Assembly (NCBI GenBank): GCA_024275095.1
Contig: JAJRZV010000080.1
Location: 1-23,480, forward strand
Length of the DNA: 23,480 bases
Direction: 5' to 3'
DNA from: a bacterium
GTDB taxonomy: Bacteria; JAJRZV01
Made by a program: the position numbers and the translations under genes. Of this stretch, positions 1 to 6,976 are shown piece after piece (the stretch's first letter is position 1; each line of letters opens with the position of its first letter). The notes under the pieces were generated by a model. It was not told the origin of the DNA and did no database searches. It worked only from the letters and a program-made list of their open reading frames with translations.

Positions 1-564
1 ATCGATCTTTCGTGGTCCATGTCGTGGGGAGGAAAATTTGTGGCAGCGAAGAAGTTAGCCCTTGCACTTCAACATCTCATCGCAGCTAAGTTCCCTCATG
101 ATGTCCTTCACATCATTGGTTTTTACACGGTTGCAAGGCTTATCAAACCCCACGAACTTCCTTACGTGGACCTCAATGTAAGCGATCCCTTCACCAACAT
201 CCAGGATGCACTTCGTCTTGCAACAAAGATTCTTCAGCGGGAGAACCGGTCCGAGCGTCAGATTATTCTGGTAACAGACGGGCAACCCACCGCTTTTTAT
301 CAGGGTGACGTGCTTCAGGTAGAATGGCCTGTGTTTGGTGTCAGTCCTCTGGCTTTCAGAGCAACACTGGAGGAAGTGAAAAGGGTGACTGCACAGGGTA
401 TTACCATAAACACTTTTATGCTGGATTCTTCCCGGGCCCTGGTTTCGTTTGTGGAGGAAATCACGCGCATTAACGGCGGGAGAGCGTTTTTTACAACCCC
501 CATGCGACTGGGAGAATACGTTGTAAAGGATTATGTTGAAAAAAGGGGAAGGTATATTCACTGA
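1..564 (+). CDS. VWA-domain protein (Mg-chelatase ChlD-like family), C-terminal part
   Basis: The reading frame is open from base 1, so the gene starts upstream of the window and only its C-terminal 187 codons are visible. The first residues contain the MIDAS metal-ion motif DxSxS (D-L-S-W-S, bases 4-18). A later Thr in S-D-P-F-T-N and the Asp of V-T-D-G-Q-P complete the usual MIDAS set, so this is a competent von Willebrand A domain. The tail, with T-A-Q-G-I-T-I-N-T-F-M-L and R-I-N-G-G-R-A-F-F, resembles the uncharacterised VWA proteins related to magnesium-chelatase subunits, which usually work with a MoxR/ChlI-type AAA ATPase. That partner would lie upstream and cannot be seen. The first ATG, at base 19, lies inside the MIDAS motif and is not the real start. 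The gene converges on acyP with an 18-base gap. Family is fairly sure; function is unknown. Confidence 0.82.
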   Translation: MDLSWSMSWGGKFVAAKKLALALQHLIAAKFPHDVLHIIGFYTVARLIKPHELPYVDLNVSDPFTNIQDALRLATKILQRENRSERQIILVTDGQPTAFYQGDVLQVEWPVFGVSPLAFRATLEEVKRVTAQGITINTFMLDSSRALVSFVEEITRINGGRAFFTTPMRLGEYVVKDYVEKRGRYIH

Positions 565-582
565 ACACAGCAGAGCTGTTTG

Positions 583-864
583 CTAATAATAACGGATACT
601 AAATTCCCGGAATTCTCCCGTGGCCTCGCTCCAGTTTTCTGCGACAGCTTCCACGCGGGCAGCCGGTGGGCCCTGGTTGCACCAGTGAATAAACTCTCTG
701 AGTTTTTCCTCTTCACCCTCTGCCACAGCCTCGACTCGCCCGTCCGGCATGTTTCTCACCCACCCTGTGAGCCCCAGGCGGCGTGCCACTTCCCGCGCGG
801 TAGCCCTGTAGTACACACCCTGCACGCGACCGCTGATCAAAAGGTGTACGCGTTTGACAGCCAT
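583..864 (-). CDS. acyP: Acylphosphatase
   Basis: A 93-residue protein, the normal size for an acylphosphatase, which hydrolyses acyl phosphates such as carbamoyl phosphate and 1,3-bisphosphoglycerate in the cytoplasm. The phosphate-binding loop S-G-R-V-Q-G-V-Y-Y-R is at residues 11-20, with the catalytic Arg at about 20. The block G-W-V-R-N-M-P-D-G follows, with the catalytic Asn at about 38. Both active-site residues are present and the beta-alpha-beta pattern covers the whole protein. It begins 3 bases after the stop of pncA on the same strand, so the two are probably co-transcribed. The link to NAD salvage is positional only. Small stable acylphosphatases are common in thermophiles, but they occur elsewhere too. 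Confidence 0.95.
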   Translation of the reverse strand: MAVKRVHLLISGRVQGVYYRATAREVARRLGLTGWVRNMPDGRVEAVAEGEEEKLREFIHWCNQGPPAARVEAVAENWSEATGEFREFSIRYY

Positions 865-867
865 CTT

Positions 868-1398
868 TTACCTGCGGGGCTTGAGCACTTCGTTGATGTG
901 TTTCAATGCAAAAAGGTGCCCTTGTTCTGAAAGTCCGGCTGCGCAATCTTCAGGCACGTACACGCTGTAGCCACGCATGAGCGCGTCAACAGAGGTGAAG
1001 AGCACGCAGATTTCTGTACACACGCCTGTGATCACCAGCTCTTTCACCTTCAAATTTTTCAACACTTCTTCCAGTCGCGTTTTGTAAAACCCGGAATATG
1101 ATACCTTCCGGATGATTTTGTCTCCTCTTGCGGGTTTGAGTTCTTCCACCACCTCGGCCCCCTTTGTGCCCTTCACACAGTGGCGCGGCCATACCTTGAA
1201 TTCAGGGTCGTTTTCACGATGGCTGTCACAGATGTAAACAACGGGGTAACCCTCCGTCCTCGCCTCGTCAAGTTCCCGTTTTATATTGGGAATGATTTCA
1301 CGGGCCCCGGGACATTCCAGAGGGGCTCCCGGAAGCACAAAGTCGTTGAGCATGTCTATAATCAGCAGAGCCTTTTGGGGTCTGCTTTTTCTTGCCAC
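868..1398 (-). CDS. pncA: Nicotinamidase (isochorismatase-fold cysteine hydrolase)
   Basis: A 176-residue enzyme that should deamidate nicotinamide to nicotinate. The catalytic triad is visible: Asp15 (I-I-D-M-L-N-D-F), Lys98 (R-K-V-S-Y-S-G-F) and Cys127 (T-G-V-C-T-E-I-C). The residues that bind metal in true nicotinamidases are also present: Asp58 and His60 in C-D-S-H, and His73 in P-R-H-C-V-K-G. This separates it from plain isochorismatases. The frame is open further upstream to 1554. I place the start at the GTG at 1398 because a GGAGGT ribosome site lies 7 bases before it and homology begins there; the longer N-terminus is unlike the family and would overlap the divergent receptor gene. 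pncB, the next enzyme of the pathway, lies about 4.3 kb away in the same window. Confidence 0.9.
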   Translation of the reverse strand: MARKSRPQKALLIIDMLNDFVLPGAPLECPGAREIIPNIKRELDEARTEGYPVVYICDSHRENDPEFKVWPRHCVKGTKGAEVVEELKPARGDKIIRKVSYSGFYKTRLEEVLKNLKVKELVITGVCTEICVLFTSVDALMRGYSVYVPEDCAAGLSEQGHLFALKHINEVLKPRR

Positions 1399-1471
1399 CT
1401 TCACCACCTCCCGGTTAATTAATTTAATAATAACACACTGCGTTAAAAACCTGTACGAGGAGGAATGCACT
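1399..1471. promoter_or_regulatory. Divergent intergenic region between pncA and the copper-receptor-like gene
   Basis: These 73 bases separate two divergent starts and must hold the promoter of each, unless either is read from farther away. The centre is very AT-rich, with TTAATTAA at 1415-1422 followed by TTTAATAATAA. Each side carries a clear ribosome site: GGAGGT on the minus strand for pncA, and GAGGAGG at 1457-1463 for the receptor, 8 bases before its GTG. I see no convincing -35/-10 pair and no clean operator palindrome, so individual sites are not assigned. Confidence 0.45.
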
Positions 1472-3439
1472 GTGCGTGTTATTAATGCAGCAGTTCTGTT
1501 TGTGGTTGCGGGAATGGTTTTTGTGGAAGGAGTTAAAGCACGGGGGGACGGCATCTCTTTAAAGAAAGGAGCAAGAGGATACAGGCCCGTGGAAATGGGA
1601 CTGAAGGGTATGGTGGATACAGCATCAGCTTCCCGGTTTTGGGAAGGTGGAGAAGAAGATGTTTCTTCGTTCTTGGAGCAACGATTTAATGGATATTACA
1701 GTGTTCGCAGGGGCCCGCTGAATAATGACGCAAATGTGAGAGGTATGGGAGGGGATGCGCTGCTGGTGGAGTCTTCTGGAGTCAGGTTGTACAACTCCTG
1801 CCCCAATCGCATGGACAGTCCTTTTTCAAAATTGTTTCTTTTACCGGGCGAAACAGGGGTGCTTGTTAAAGGGCCCTTTGACATGACGCGTTACGGAGGG
1901 GCCGCCGGCTCGGTGGTGTTTGGAAAAGTTTTTGTGACGAAGGGACTGGGGGCGGTCTCGCGTATCATGGTAAACACCCATACATCCTTTGCACCTTCTG
2001 CATATCTCGGCTGGACAGACGAAAGGAAGGGTGTGAGAGGTGGCTATGGTTTTGCCAGAGGTTATCCCTACCGGGATGGGTCCGGCCGAAGGATCACGGA
2101 GTACGCTGCGTACAAGTCCCCGATCCCGGCATTCAATAAAAGCCAGTATACACTTTCCGTTTTTTTGAAGCTGTCGAAGAATCATTTTGTGGAAGCGGGT
2201 TATATGGGCGATCAAGAAAAAGATGTTTTGTATCCTGCGCTGATGATGGATGCACGCAGGACCGTCTCGCAGGGATTATATGCTGCCTACAGGGGAACCA
2301 TCGGGGCTTTTCAATTGAAGGTACTTTATTCATATCATGACAATCTTCATGAGATGGATGACAGGTTCAGGCTTTCTTCAGAAGATGCACCGCTGCCCTA
2401 TTCCATGCGGGTGCGGGCGGGAACATGGACATCCCGTGGTGTGGTGGATGTTGCCTGGAAAAACGACCTTCAAGCCGGTTTGGAAGTTTTACACCGCACC
2501 TGGACGGCCTTTCGCTACACGGCCATGATGAACTACCGTCCAGCAGCCATGATCCCTCACGCGCAGCATTTCGTCACGGGATTTTACAGCACGTACGCCT
2601 CTCGCCTTGCCAGGGACGTTGCGATACAGGCAGGAGGGAGGGCTGATTATTCTGTTCAAGAGTCTGATGCAAGCGAAGCACGTGGCCGATTGCTTTTCAG
2701 TGCCATGGCGGCGCTTCAGTGGAAGCCGCTGCGAGCCGCTGTTTTTTATCTCAAAGTGGGCCGCAAGGCTGCAGATGCCGACTTGTCCCAGCGATACATA
2801 TCCGCTGCGACGATGAAATACACCTGGAAAGGCAATCCGGAGCTGAAACCATATTCGCTGAACGAAGTGGATGTGGGCGCGGTTGTGGACCGGGATAAAG
2901 TGTCGGTAATGCTCTCGGTTTTTCTGGATTATGCCGACAATCTCATAATAGTGCGGGCCCTGCCGGATTCCGTTTTTTCTTATGCCAACCAGGATGCTCT
3001 CATAACCGGCTTTGAACTCAGAGTGGAGGGTGGCTTACCCTCCCTCAGGGGCGGTGTCTCTATGGGATATGCAAGGGGTCGCAAAGTCAATTTTGCAGAG
3101 GGAGAAGATCCCGATCTTTATTTGATGCCGCCTTTCACTTACCGCACTTTCTTGAGATTTCAACAGGGTGGTTGCAGTTTTATGCTGGAGTGGGAAGGCG
3201 CGTTGAAGCAGGACCTTGTAGACGAAGGTTTGGGAGAGGAGAAAACACCTGCGTGGAATATCGTAAACCTGCGGGGCGTGTACGCTCTCGGTCCGTTTAA
3301 GATAGAGGCAGGGCTGGAAAATGTGATGGACAGGTTTTTTGTCAAACATTTTTCATACATACGCAATCCTTTTTGCACCGGTGTGAAGGTTCCCGAGCCC
3401 GGGCGCACGGCGTATATCAACCTGGTTTTTGAGATGTAG
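1472..3439 (+). CDS. TonB-dependent outer-membrane receptor of the OprC/NosA copper type
   Basis: A 655-residue protein with a signal-like N-terminus (hydrophobic residues 4-18), a plug domain (about 60-155) and a long beta-barrel ending A-Y-I-N-L-V-F-E-M. The plug holds G-M-G-G-D-A-L and S-C-P-N-R-M-D, matching the plug of OprC/NosA copper receptors. Those receptors bind copper through C-xxx-M in the plug and H-x-M in a barrel segment. Here Cys110/Met114 and His293/Met295 (L-H-E-M-D-D) give the same two motifs at nearly the same separation as in OprC. The C-terminal N-P-F-C-T-G-V-K-V-P-E-P-G-R block also fits. The start is the GTG at 1472, 8 bases after GAGGAGG; the frame is open upstream, but that part overlaps pncA. 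The last residue is Met rather than the usual aromatic. No TonB, ExbB or ExbD gene is in the window. Copper as substrate is inferred from the motifs. Confidence 0.85.
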   Translation: MRVINAAVLFVVAGMVFVEGVKARGDGISLKKGARGYRPVEMGLKGMVDTASASRFWEGGEEDVSSFLEQRFNGYYSVRRGPLNNDANVRGMGGDALLVESSGVRLYNSCPNRMDSPFSKLFLLPGETGVLVKGPFDMTRYGGAAGSVVFGKVFVTKGLGAVSRIMVNTHTSFAPSAYLGWTDERKGVRGGYGFARGYPYRDGSGRRITEYAAYKSPIPAFNKSQYTLSVFLKLSKNHFVEAGYMGDQEKDVLYPALMMDARRTVSQGLYAAYRGTIGAFQLKVLYSYHDNLHEMDDRFRLSSEDAPLPYSMRVRAGTWTSRGVVDVAWKNDLQAGLEVLHRTWTAFRYTAMMNYRPAAMIPHAQHFVTGFYSTYASRLARDVAIQAGGRADYSVQESDASEARGRLLFSAMAALQWKPLRAAVFYLKVGRKAADADLSQRYISAATMKYTWKGNPELKPYSLNEVDVGAVVDRDKVSVMLSVFLDYADNLIIVRALPDSVFSYANQDALITGFELRVEGGLPSLRGGVSMGYARGRKVNFAEGEDPDLYLMPPFTYRTFLRFQQGGCSFMLEWEGALKQDLVDEGLGEEKTPAWNIVNLRGVYALGPFKIEAGLENVMDRFFVKHFSYIRNPFCTGVKVPEPGRTAYINLVFEM

Positions 3440-3454
3440 TGAGATATTTCGGAT

Positions 3455-4453
3455 TTAGATCACCACATCTGCTTTTCTGTTGCAGGATGCACATCTTCCG
3501 TCAGTGGTAATGCCCGTAATGCGCACGGAATATCCCACGCGGTGAACAAGGATGTTTTTGCATTGGGGACACAGGGTATCTTCTGTGCCGTCAATGAAGA
3601 TGTTGCCCAGATACACGTAATGGAGAAACTCCCTCGCCGCCTCGTATCCCCGCAGCAGCCGTTCCGGCGGCGTGGGAGGATGGGTGTAAAGGCGCTGCGG
3701 GAAATACCGGCTGATGTGCAGCGGGATTTTGTCGGAGATGGAAGAGAGGAGGCGGGCGAGGGTTCTTGTTTCTTCTTCGGAATCCGTTTCATCGGTGACC
3801 ATGAGATGTGTTGCTTCTACCAGCACCTCGTGATTCATCGCGATTTCAATTGTCCTGAGAACGGGCTTCAAACCGCCGTCACACACCCTTTTCAGGTATT
3901 CTTCGTGTGCTGATTTCACATCCACATTCATGGCGTCGACAAACGGAACCAATTCTTTGAAGGGTTTGGGATTGATGAATCCATTGGTCACCAGTGTGAC
4001 ATCGAATCCTTTTTCCTTGATGGATGGCGCCGTGTCCATGATGTACTCGAACCATATAAGCGGTTCGTTGTAGGTATATGAAATTCCAATGGTGCCGGAG
4101 TTTTCCACCAGTTGCACAAGTTTTTCAGGAGGCAGGTCCTCAAGAGGAACCGTCCCTTCTACAAGATGCCAGTTCTGACAAAACGGGCAGTTAAAGTTAC
4201 AACCGATACCTCCTATTGAAAGTATTTGAGAGCCGGGTTTGAAATGATACAGGGGTTTTTTTTCGATGGGATCCGCAGCGACGGCCGCCACCTTGCCGTA
4301 AGTGAACGCATAGAGAACGCCGCCTCTGTTACCCCGTACCCGGCATTTACCGGTTTCCCCCTCAGAAAGTTCGCACCCGTGGGGGCAGAGGGTGCACCGT
4401 ACTTTATGGTTTTCCAGAGAAACTTGAAAAGCGGCTTTTTTTAATGCTTTCAT
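3455..4453 (-). CDS. amrS: AmmeMemoRadiSam-system radical SAM enzyme
   Basis: A 332-residue radical SAM protein. The [4Fe-4S] motif CxxxCxxC is C-N-F-N-C-P-F-C (Cys85, Cys89, Cys92), preceded by G-G-I-G. The N-terminus has the family's own cysteine block, C-T-L-C-P-H-G-C and a further Cys at 37. The C-terminus has a zinc-ribbon-like pair, C-P-Q-C and C-A-S-C. This layout matches AmrS (formerly annotated as pyruvate formate-lyase activating-like), not the short PflA proteins. Its substrate is unsettled. It usually occurs with AMMECR1 and MEMO proteins, neither of which is in this window. The start is the ATG at 4453, with an adjacent in-frame TTG at 4456. There is no strong ribosome site, so it may be coupled to the small overlapping ORF. 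It ends 15 bases from the convergent receptor gene. Confidence 0.9.
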   Translation of the reverse strand: MKALKKAAFQVSLENHKVRCTLCPHGCELSEGETGKCRVRGNRGGVLYAFTYGKVAAVAADPIEKKPLYHFKPGSQILSIGGIGCNFNCPFCQNWHLVEGTVPLEDLPPEKLVQLVENSGTIGISYTYNEPLIWFEYIMDTAPSIKEKGFDVTLVTNGFINPKPFKELVPFVDAMNVDVKSAHEEYLKRVCDGGLKPVLRTIEIAMNHEVLVEATHLMVTDETDSEEETRTLARLLSSISDKIPLHISRYFPQRLYTHPPTPPERLLRGYEAAREFLHYVYLGNIFIDGTEDTLCPQCKNILVHRVGYSVRITGITTDGRCASCNRKADVVI

Positions 4454-4577
4454 CAATTAAAGGGTACTCTTTCTTGTGAAAGAGGGCAACCCGGAGGTTT
4501 TGCTGGTCGATTTCAAAAGTCGTATGAAGAGTAAAGGTGTATTCCTCGTATATTTTCATGGTATCGAGCATACTCAT
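4404..4577 (-). CDS. Possible small protein overlapping the start of amrS
   Basis: A 57-codon ORF starting at ATG 4577 (M-S-M-L-D-T-M-K) and stopping 50 bases inside amrS in another frame. It fills most of the otherwise empty stretch between the aldolase/phosphatase gene and amrS, and its composition looks protein-like, with no obvious repeat or bias. A purine-rich GGGAAGGG lies 11 bases before the ATG, farther than ideal. I recognise no family. Against it are its short length, the distant ribosome site, and a possible promoter whose start point would fall near its first codons. It may simply be leader sequence for amrS. Confidence 0.28.
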   Translation of the reverse strand: MSMLDTMKIYEEYTFTLHTTFEIDQQNLRVALFHKKEYPLIDESIKKSRFSSFSGKP

Positions 4578-4607
4578 ATTATTTTATACCCTTCCCTGTG
4601 AAGTCAA
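4578..4607 (-). promoter_or_regulatory. Possible sigma-70 promoter upstream of amrS
   Basis: On the minus strand TTGACT (4607-4602) is followed after 18 bases by AATAAT (4583-4578), within an AT-rich run. An alternative -10, TAAAAT, would be spaced at 15. Transcription would start near 4570 and give amrS a leader of about 115 bases. It lies after the stop of the upstream aldolase/phosphatase gene and could uncouple amrS from that operon. Confidence 0.33.
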
Positions 4608-4644
4608 AACCGCCGGATATTTCGGATCTGAGAGAGGCGTGAAA

Positions 4645-5751
4645 CTATTTTCTATCGTAAAAGCGGTCCTTGACTTCTTTCAGGCGTTCGACAATTCCAC
4701 CGTATTCCAGGTCGTGATATGGGAGCATTGCAGGCCCTGAAAAACCCTGACGGCGGATTTCAAAAGCTTTCCAGGAGATAATATTCCTCATCCACTCCCA
4801 GAAGGGGTGATCGAACACATCCGCTGGTTCTGTAAGTTTTCCTTCTTTTACACAGAATGCCGCGCCTGAGACAATGGGCGGACCGTCAAAGAAAGAGGTG
4901 GGAGTGTTGAGCTTGACGGGCATGAGGGGACCGTTGTGGCTTCCACGCATGAAGCCTGCCACATAGTGACCGATGGAGAATGCGGAGAGCATTTCTCCTG
5001 TTGCAGGGAATTCTTTTTGCACGCGCACGATCATGATGGGGTCGTCCTTGCCCACGTATTTGCCGGCAATATTGCGCAACCGCGTGGTGCTGGCGGCAAC
5101 AGCCTGTTCGCCACTTTTGCGGGAAGTGATTTTTGCCACCACGTATCGGCCGTTATCGCGCAGAAGAGCCGCGAGGTTGTAAAGGTCTTCCGGCACGTGA
5201 AGCTCGATCACACGGTCGCATTCAACATGTTCTACATCCATTACCGTGAAGGTGAATCCTTTTGCCATGTGGGGGGAGAGTATCAATCCGGAATTGTACA
5301 TGGGATCTGCAAACGCGAGATAAAGTGGAAGGTTGAAAGCTCCGGGTTCGGTTTTGTCTGCAGCAAACACGACGAAAGCTTCGTTGGGCCTTTCTTCAAT
5401 TTCCATCTCTGCAATACCAGGCCCTAATCCCCGGACGTTTCCAGAAAAAGCGTCTTTAAGGAGGTCCTGTCCTGCACCGTAAAGTCCCTGTTGCTTTGCA
5501 ACCTCCGCACCTGCCATAAAGGCGTTCCAGGAAAGCTCATGGACTTCTTCGTTGCCCACTCCATTTTCGTGAGTGAAGAGCAAAGCGATGTCATCCCCTG
5601 TGTAACCGATGTAAAAGTCGATGATCAATCCCTTTTTCAAACCTTCTTCCCGGACAAAGTTTTCCACTGTTTCAAGAATTTTCTTTGAGGGTTTGATATG
5701 TCCGCCGATGCTCCCAATGTCCGCCTTGATGGCGCTGAGGGTTACTTTCAT
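4645..5751 (-). CDS. fbp: Bifunctional fructose-1,6-bisphosphate aldolase/phosphatase (archaeal type, FBPase class V)
   Basis: A 368-residue enzyme that condenses triose phosphates and dephosphorylates the product to fructose 6-phosphate, making gluconeogenesis one-directional. Metal ligands characteristic of the family are seen: Asp11 and His18 (K-A-D-I-G-S-I-G-G-H), Asp53/Asp54 (T-G-D-D-I-A-L) and Asp236/Asp237. The aldolase Schiff-base Lys and its partner Tyr are in Y-V-G-K-D-D-P (Tyr232, Lys235). Other family blocks are G-A-G-Q-D-L and A-F-A-D-P-M-Y-N-S-G-L. The length is normal. The ATG overlaps the stop of pncB by four bases (ATGA), indicating translational coupling. This enzyme is typical of archaea and of deep-branching, mostly thermophilic bacteria. 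It complements the enolase encoded farther along the window. Confidence 0.96.
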   Translation of the reverse strand: MKVTLSAIKADIGSIGGHIKPSKKILETVENFVREEGLKKGLIIDFYIGYTGDDIALLFTHENGVGNEEVHELSWNAFMAGAEVAKQQGLYGAGQDLLKDAFSGNVRGLGPGIAEMEIEERPNEAFVVFAADKTEPGAFNLPLYLAFADPMYNSGLILSPHMAKGFTFTVMDVEHVECDRVIELHVPEDLYNLAALLRDNGRYVVAKITSRKSGEQAVAASTTRLRNIAGKYVGKDDPIMIVRVQKEFPATGEMLSAFSIGHYVAGFMRGSHNGPLMPVKLNTPTSFFDGPPIVSGAAFCVKEGKLTEPADVFDHPFWEWMRNIISWKAFEIRRQGFSGPAMLPYHDLEYGGIVERLKEVKDRFYDRK

Positions 5752-6938
5752 TCCTTCACCTCCTCCTCATCTATCTGGAGTTTTGTGATTTGTTGGAGAA
5801 CGTAGGCTCTGATTTTATCAGGTGAGGGGACACTGTCAACAATTTTGCCGTTTTTAATGAAAGGAATAACGATTTTTTTCATAACCCCTCCACAGGTACA
5901 GGATGAATCCGGGGAAGAGTTTGCCAGTATCACTTTGCCTGATAAACACTGTGGGCACCGGAGCACCTCTTTTCTCCCGGATTTTTTGCCTTTTTTCGCA
6001 AGGGGCCTACCCTCGATTTCCACAATATCCATAGAGAAATCCACCACCGGGGAATTTGAAAGGTATGTTCCCACTCCAAATGCATCTACCACATCCACCA
6101 GTTCTTTCACGGATTTTTCATCAAGTCCTCCGCTAAGGACAATTTTCACGCTGGAATATCCCCTCAACATCAGCTCCCAGCGCACCTCTTCGATAATGGC
6201 CCGGATGTTTCCCCGGCGGGAGGAAGGGGTGTCCAGTCGAATGCCAAACAGTCGCTCTCCAAATGCCTCTGCCACGCGTAATGCTTCGAATTTTTCGTCA
6301 TTGAAAGTGTCAATGAGAGGAATACGGGGAGCGTCCTTTTCCACCACCTCGTCGAAAAGTCGAAATGCCTTAACCGTATCGCCCACCACTAAAATAAGGG
6401 CATGAGGGATGGTTCCTACAGGACTGGTTCCAAGAAGTTCTGCACTTTTTACAGCGGCAACACCATCGCACCCGCCAATGTAGCAGGCACGTTCAATCAT
6501 GGGTGCGATGGCCGGGTGCATGCGTCGTGCGCCGAAGCTGAAGACCAGCTTTTCTCCTGCCGCAAGCCTTATGCGTGCTGCTGCAGTGGCAATGCCGGTG
6601 GCCTGGCAGAGAAACCCCAGGATAGAGGTTTCATAGACAGCAAAATCGTCGTAGTATCCTTCTACCTCAAGAACAGGTTCTCCAGGATAAAAGACAGAAC
6701 CCTCCGGGAGCCCCCGGACTGTTACCGGTACGCCTTCTAATAAATGAACGATCTCCTCCACGCCCGCGAGCACACCCCAGGGATAGTTCCTGGGAAGGCT
6801 TTTTGCCGCGACCTCCATGACCACGCGGCGGCGTATGCCTTTTTGTTTGAGTACCTGAAGGGTTCGCTGAAAGTAAACGTCAGTAACTTTTCCCTGAAGG
6901 ATTTCCTCGTCGCTGGCCGTGTGGAAGCGATTGCTCAT
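5748..6938 (-). CDS. pncB: Nicotinate phosphoribosyltransferase, archaeal type with zinc-ribbon tail
   Basis: A 396-residue enzyme converting nicotinate and PRPP to nicotinate mononucleotide in NAD salvage. Family blocks include F-S-F-G-A-R-R-M-H-P (residues 134-141), G-T-I-P-H-A with the conserved His179, I-D-T-F-N-D-E, I-R-L-D-T-P-S-S, L-S-G-G-L-D-E and G-V-G-T-Y-L-S-N-S. The C-terminus adds a four-cysteine module, C-P-Q-C (328/331) and C-T-C (347/349), as in Thermoplasma-type enzymes. I take the ATG at 6938; no clear ribosome site precedes it, so expression may depend on read-through from the GH51 gene 38 bases upstream. It overlaps the aldolase/phosphatase gene by four bases. Together with pncA it forms the nicotinamide salvage route. 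Confidence 0.94.
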   Translation of the reverse strand: MSNRFHTASDEEILQGKVTDVYFQRTLQVLKQKGIRRRVVMEVAAKSLPRNYPWGVLAGVEEIVHLLEGVPVTVRGLPEGSVFYPGEPVLEVEGYYDDFAVYETSILGFLCQATGIATAAARIRLAAGEKLVFSFGARRMHPAIAPMIERACYIGGCDGVAAVKSAELLGTSPVGTIPHALILVVGDTVKAFRLFDEVVEKDAPRIPLIDTFNDEKFEALRVAEAFGERLFGIRLDTPSSRRGNIRAIIEEVRWELMLRGYSSVKIVLSGGLDEKSVKELVDVVDAFGVGTYLSNSPVVDFSMDIVEIEGRPLAKKGKKSGRKEVLRCPQCLSGKVILANSSPDSSCTCGGVMKKIVIPFIKNGKIVDSVPSPDKIRAYVLQQITKLQIDEEEVKE

Positions 6939-6976
6939 AACTGGAGGCCTATTTTACGCCAGAGACCCGGAGACCA

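Noticed and set aside
1286-1471. A longer N-terminus for the TonB-dependent receptor
   Set aside because: It overlaps pncA and lacks signal-peptide character; the GTG at 1472 has a strong ribosome site and a signal-like segment.
1399-1554. A longer N-terminus for the nicotinamidase
   Set aside because: The extra 52 residues do not resemble the family and overlap the receptor gene; GGAGGT before GTG 1398 decides the start.
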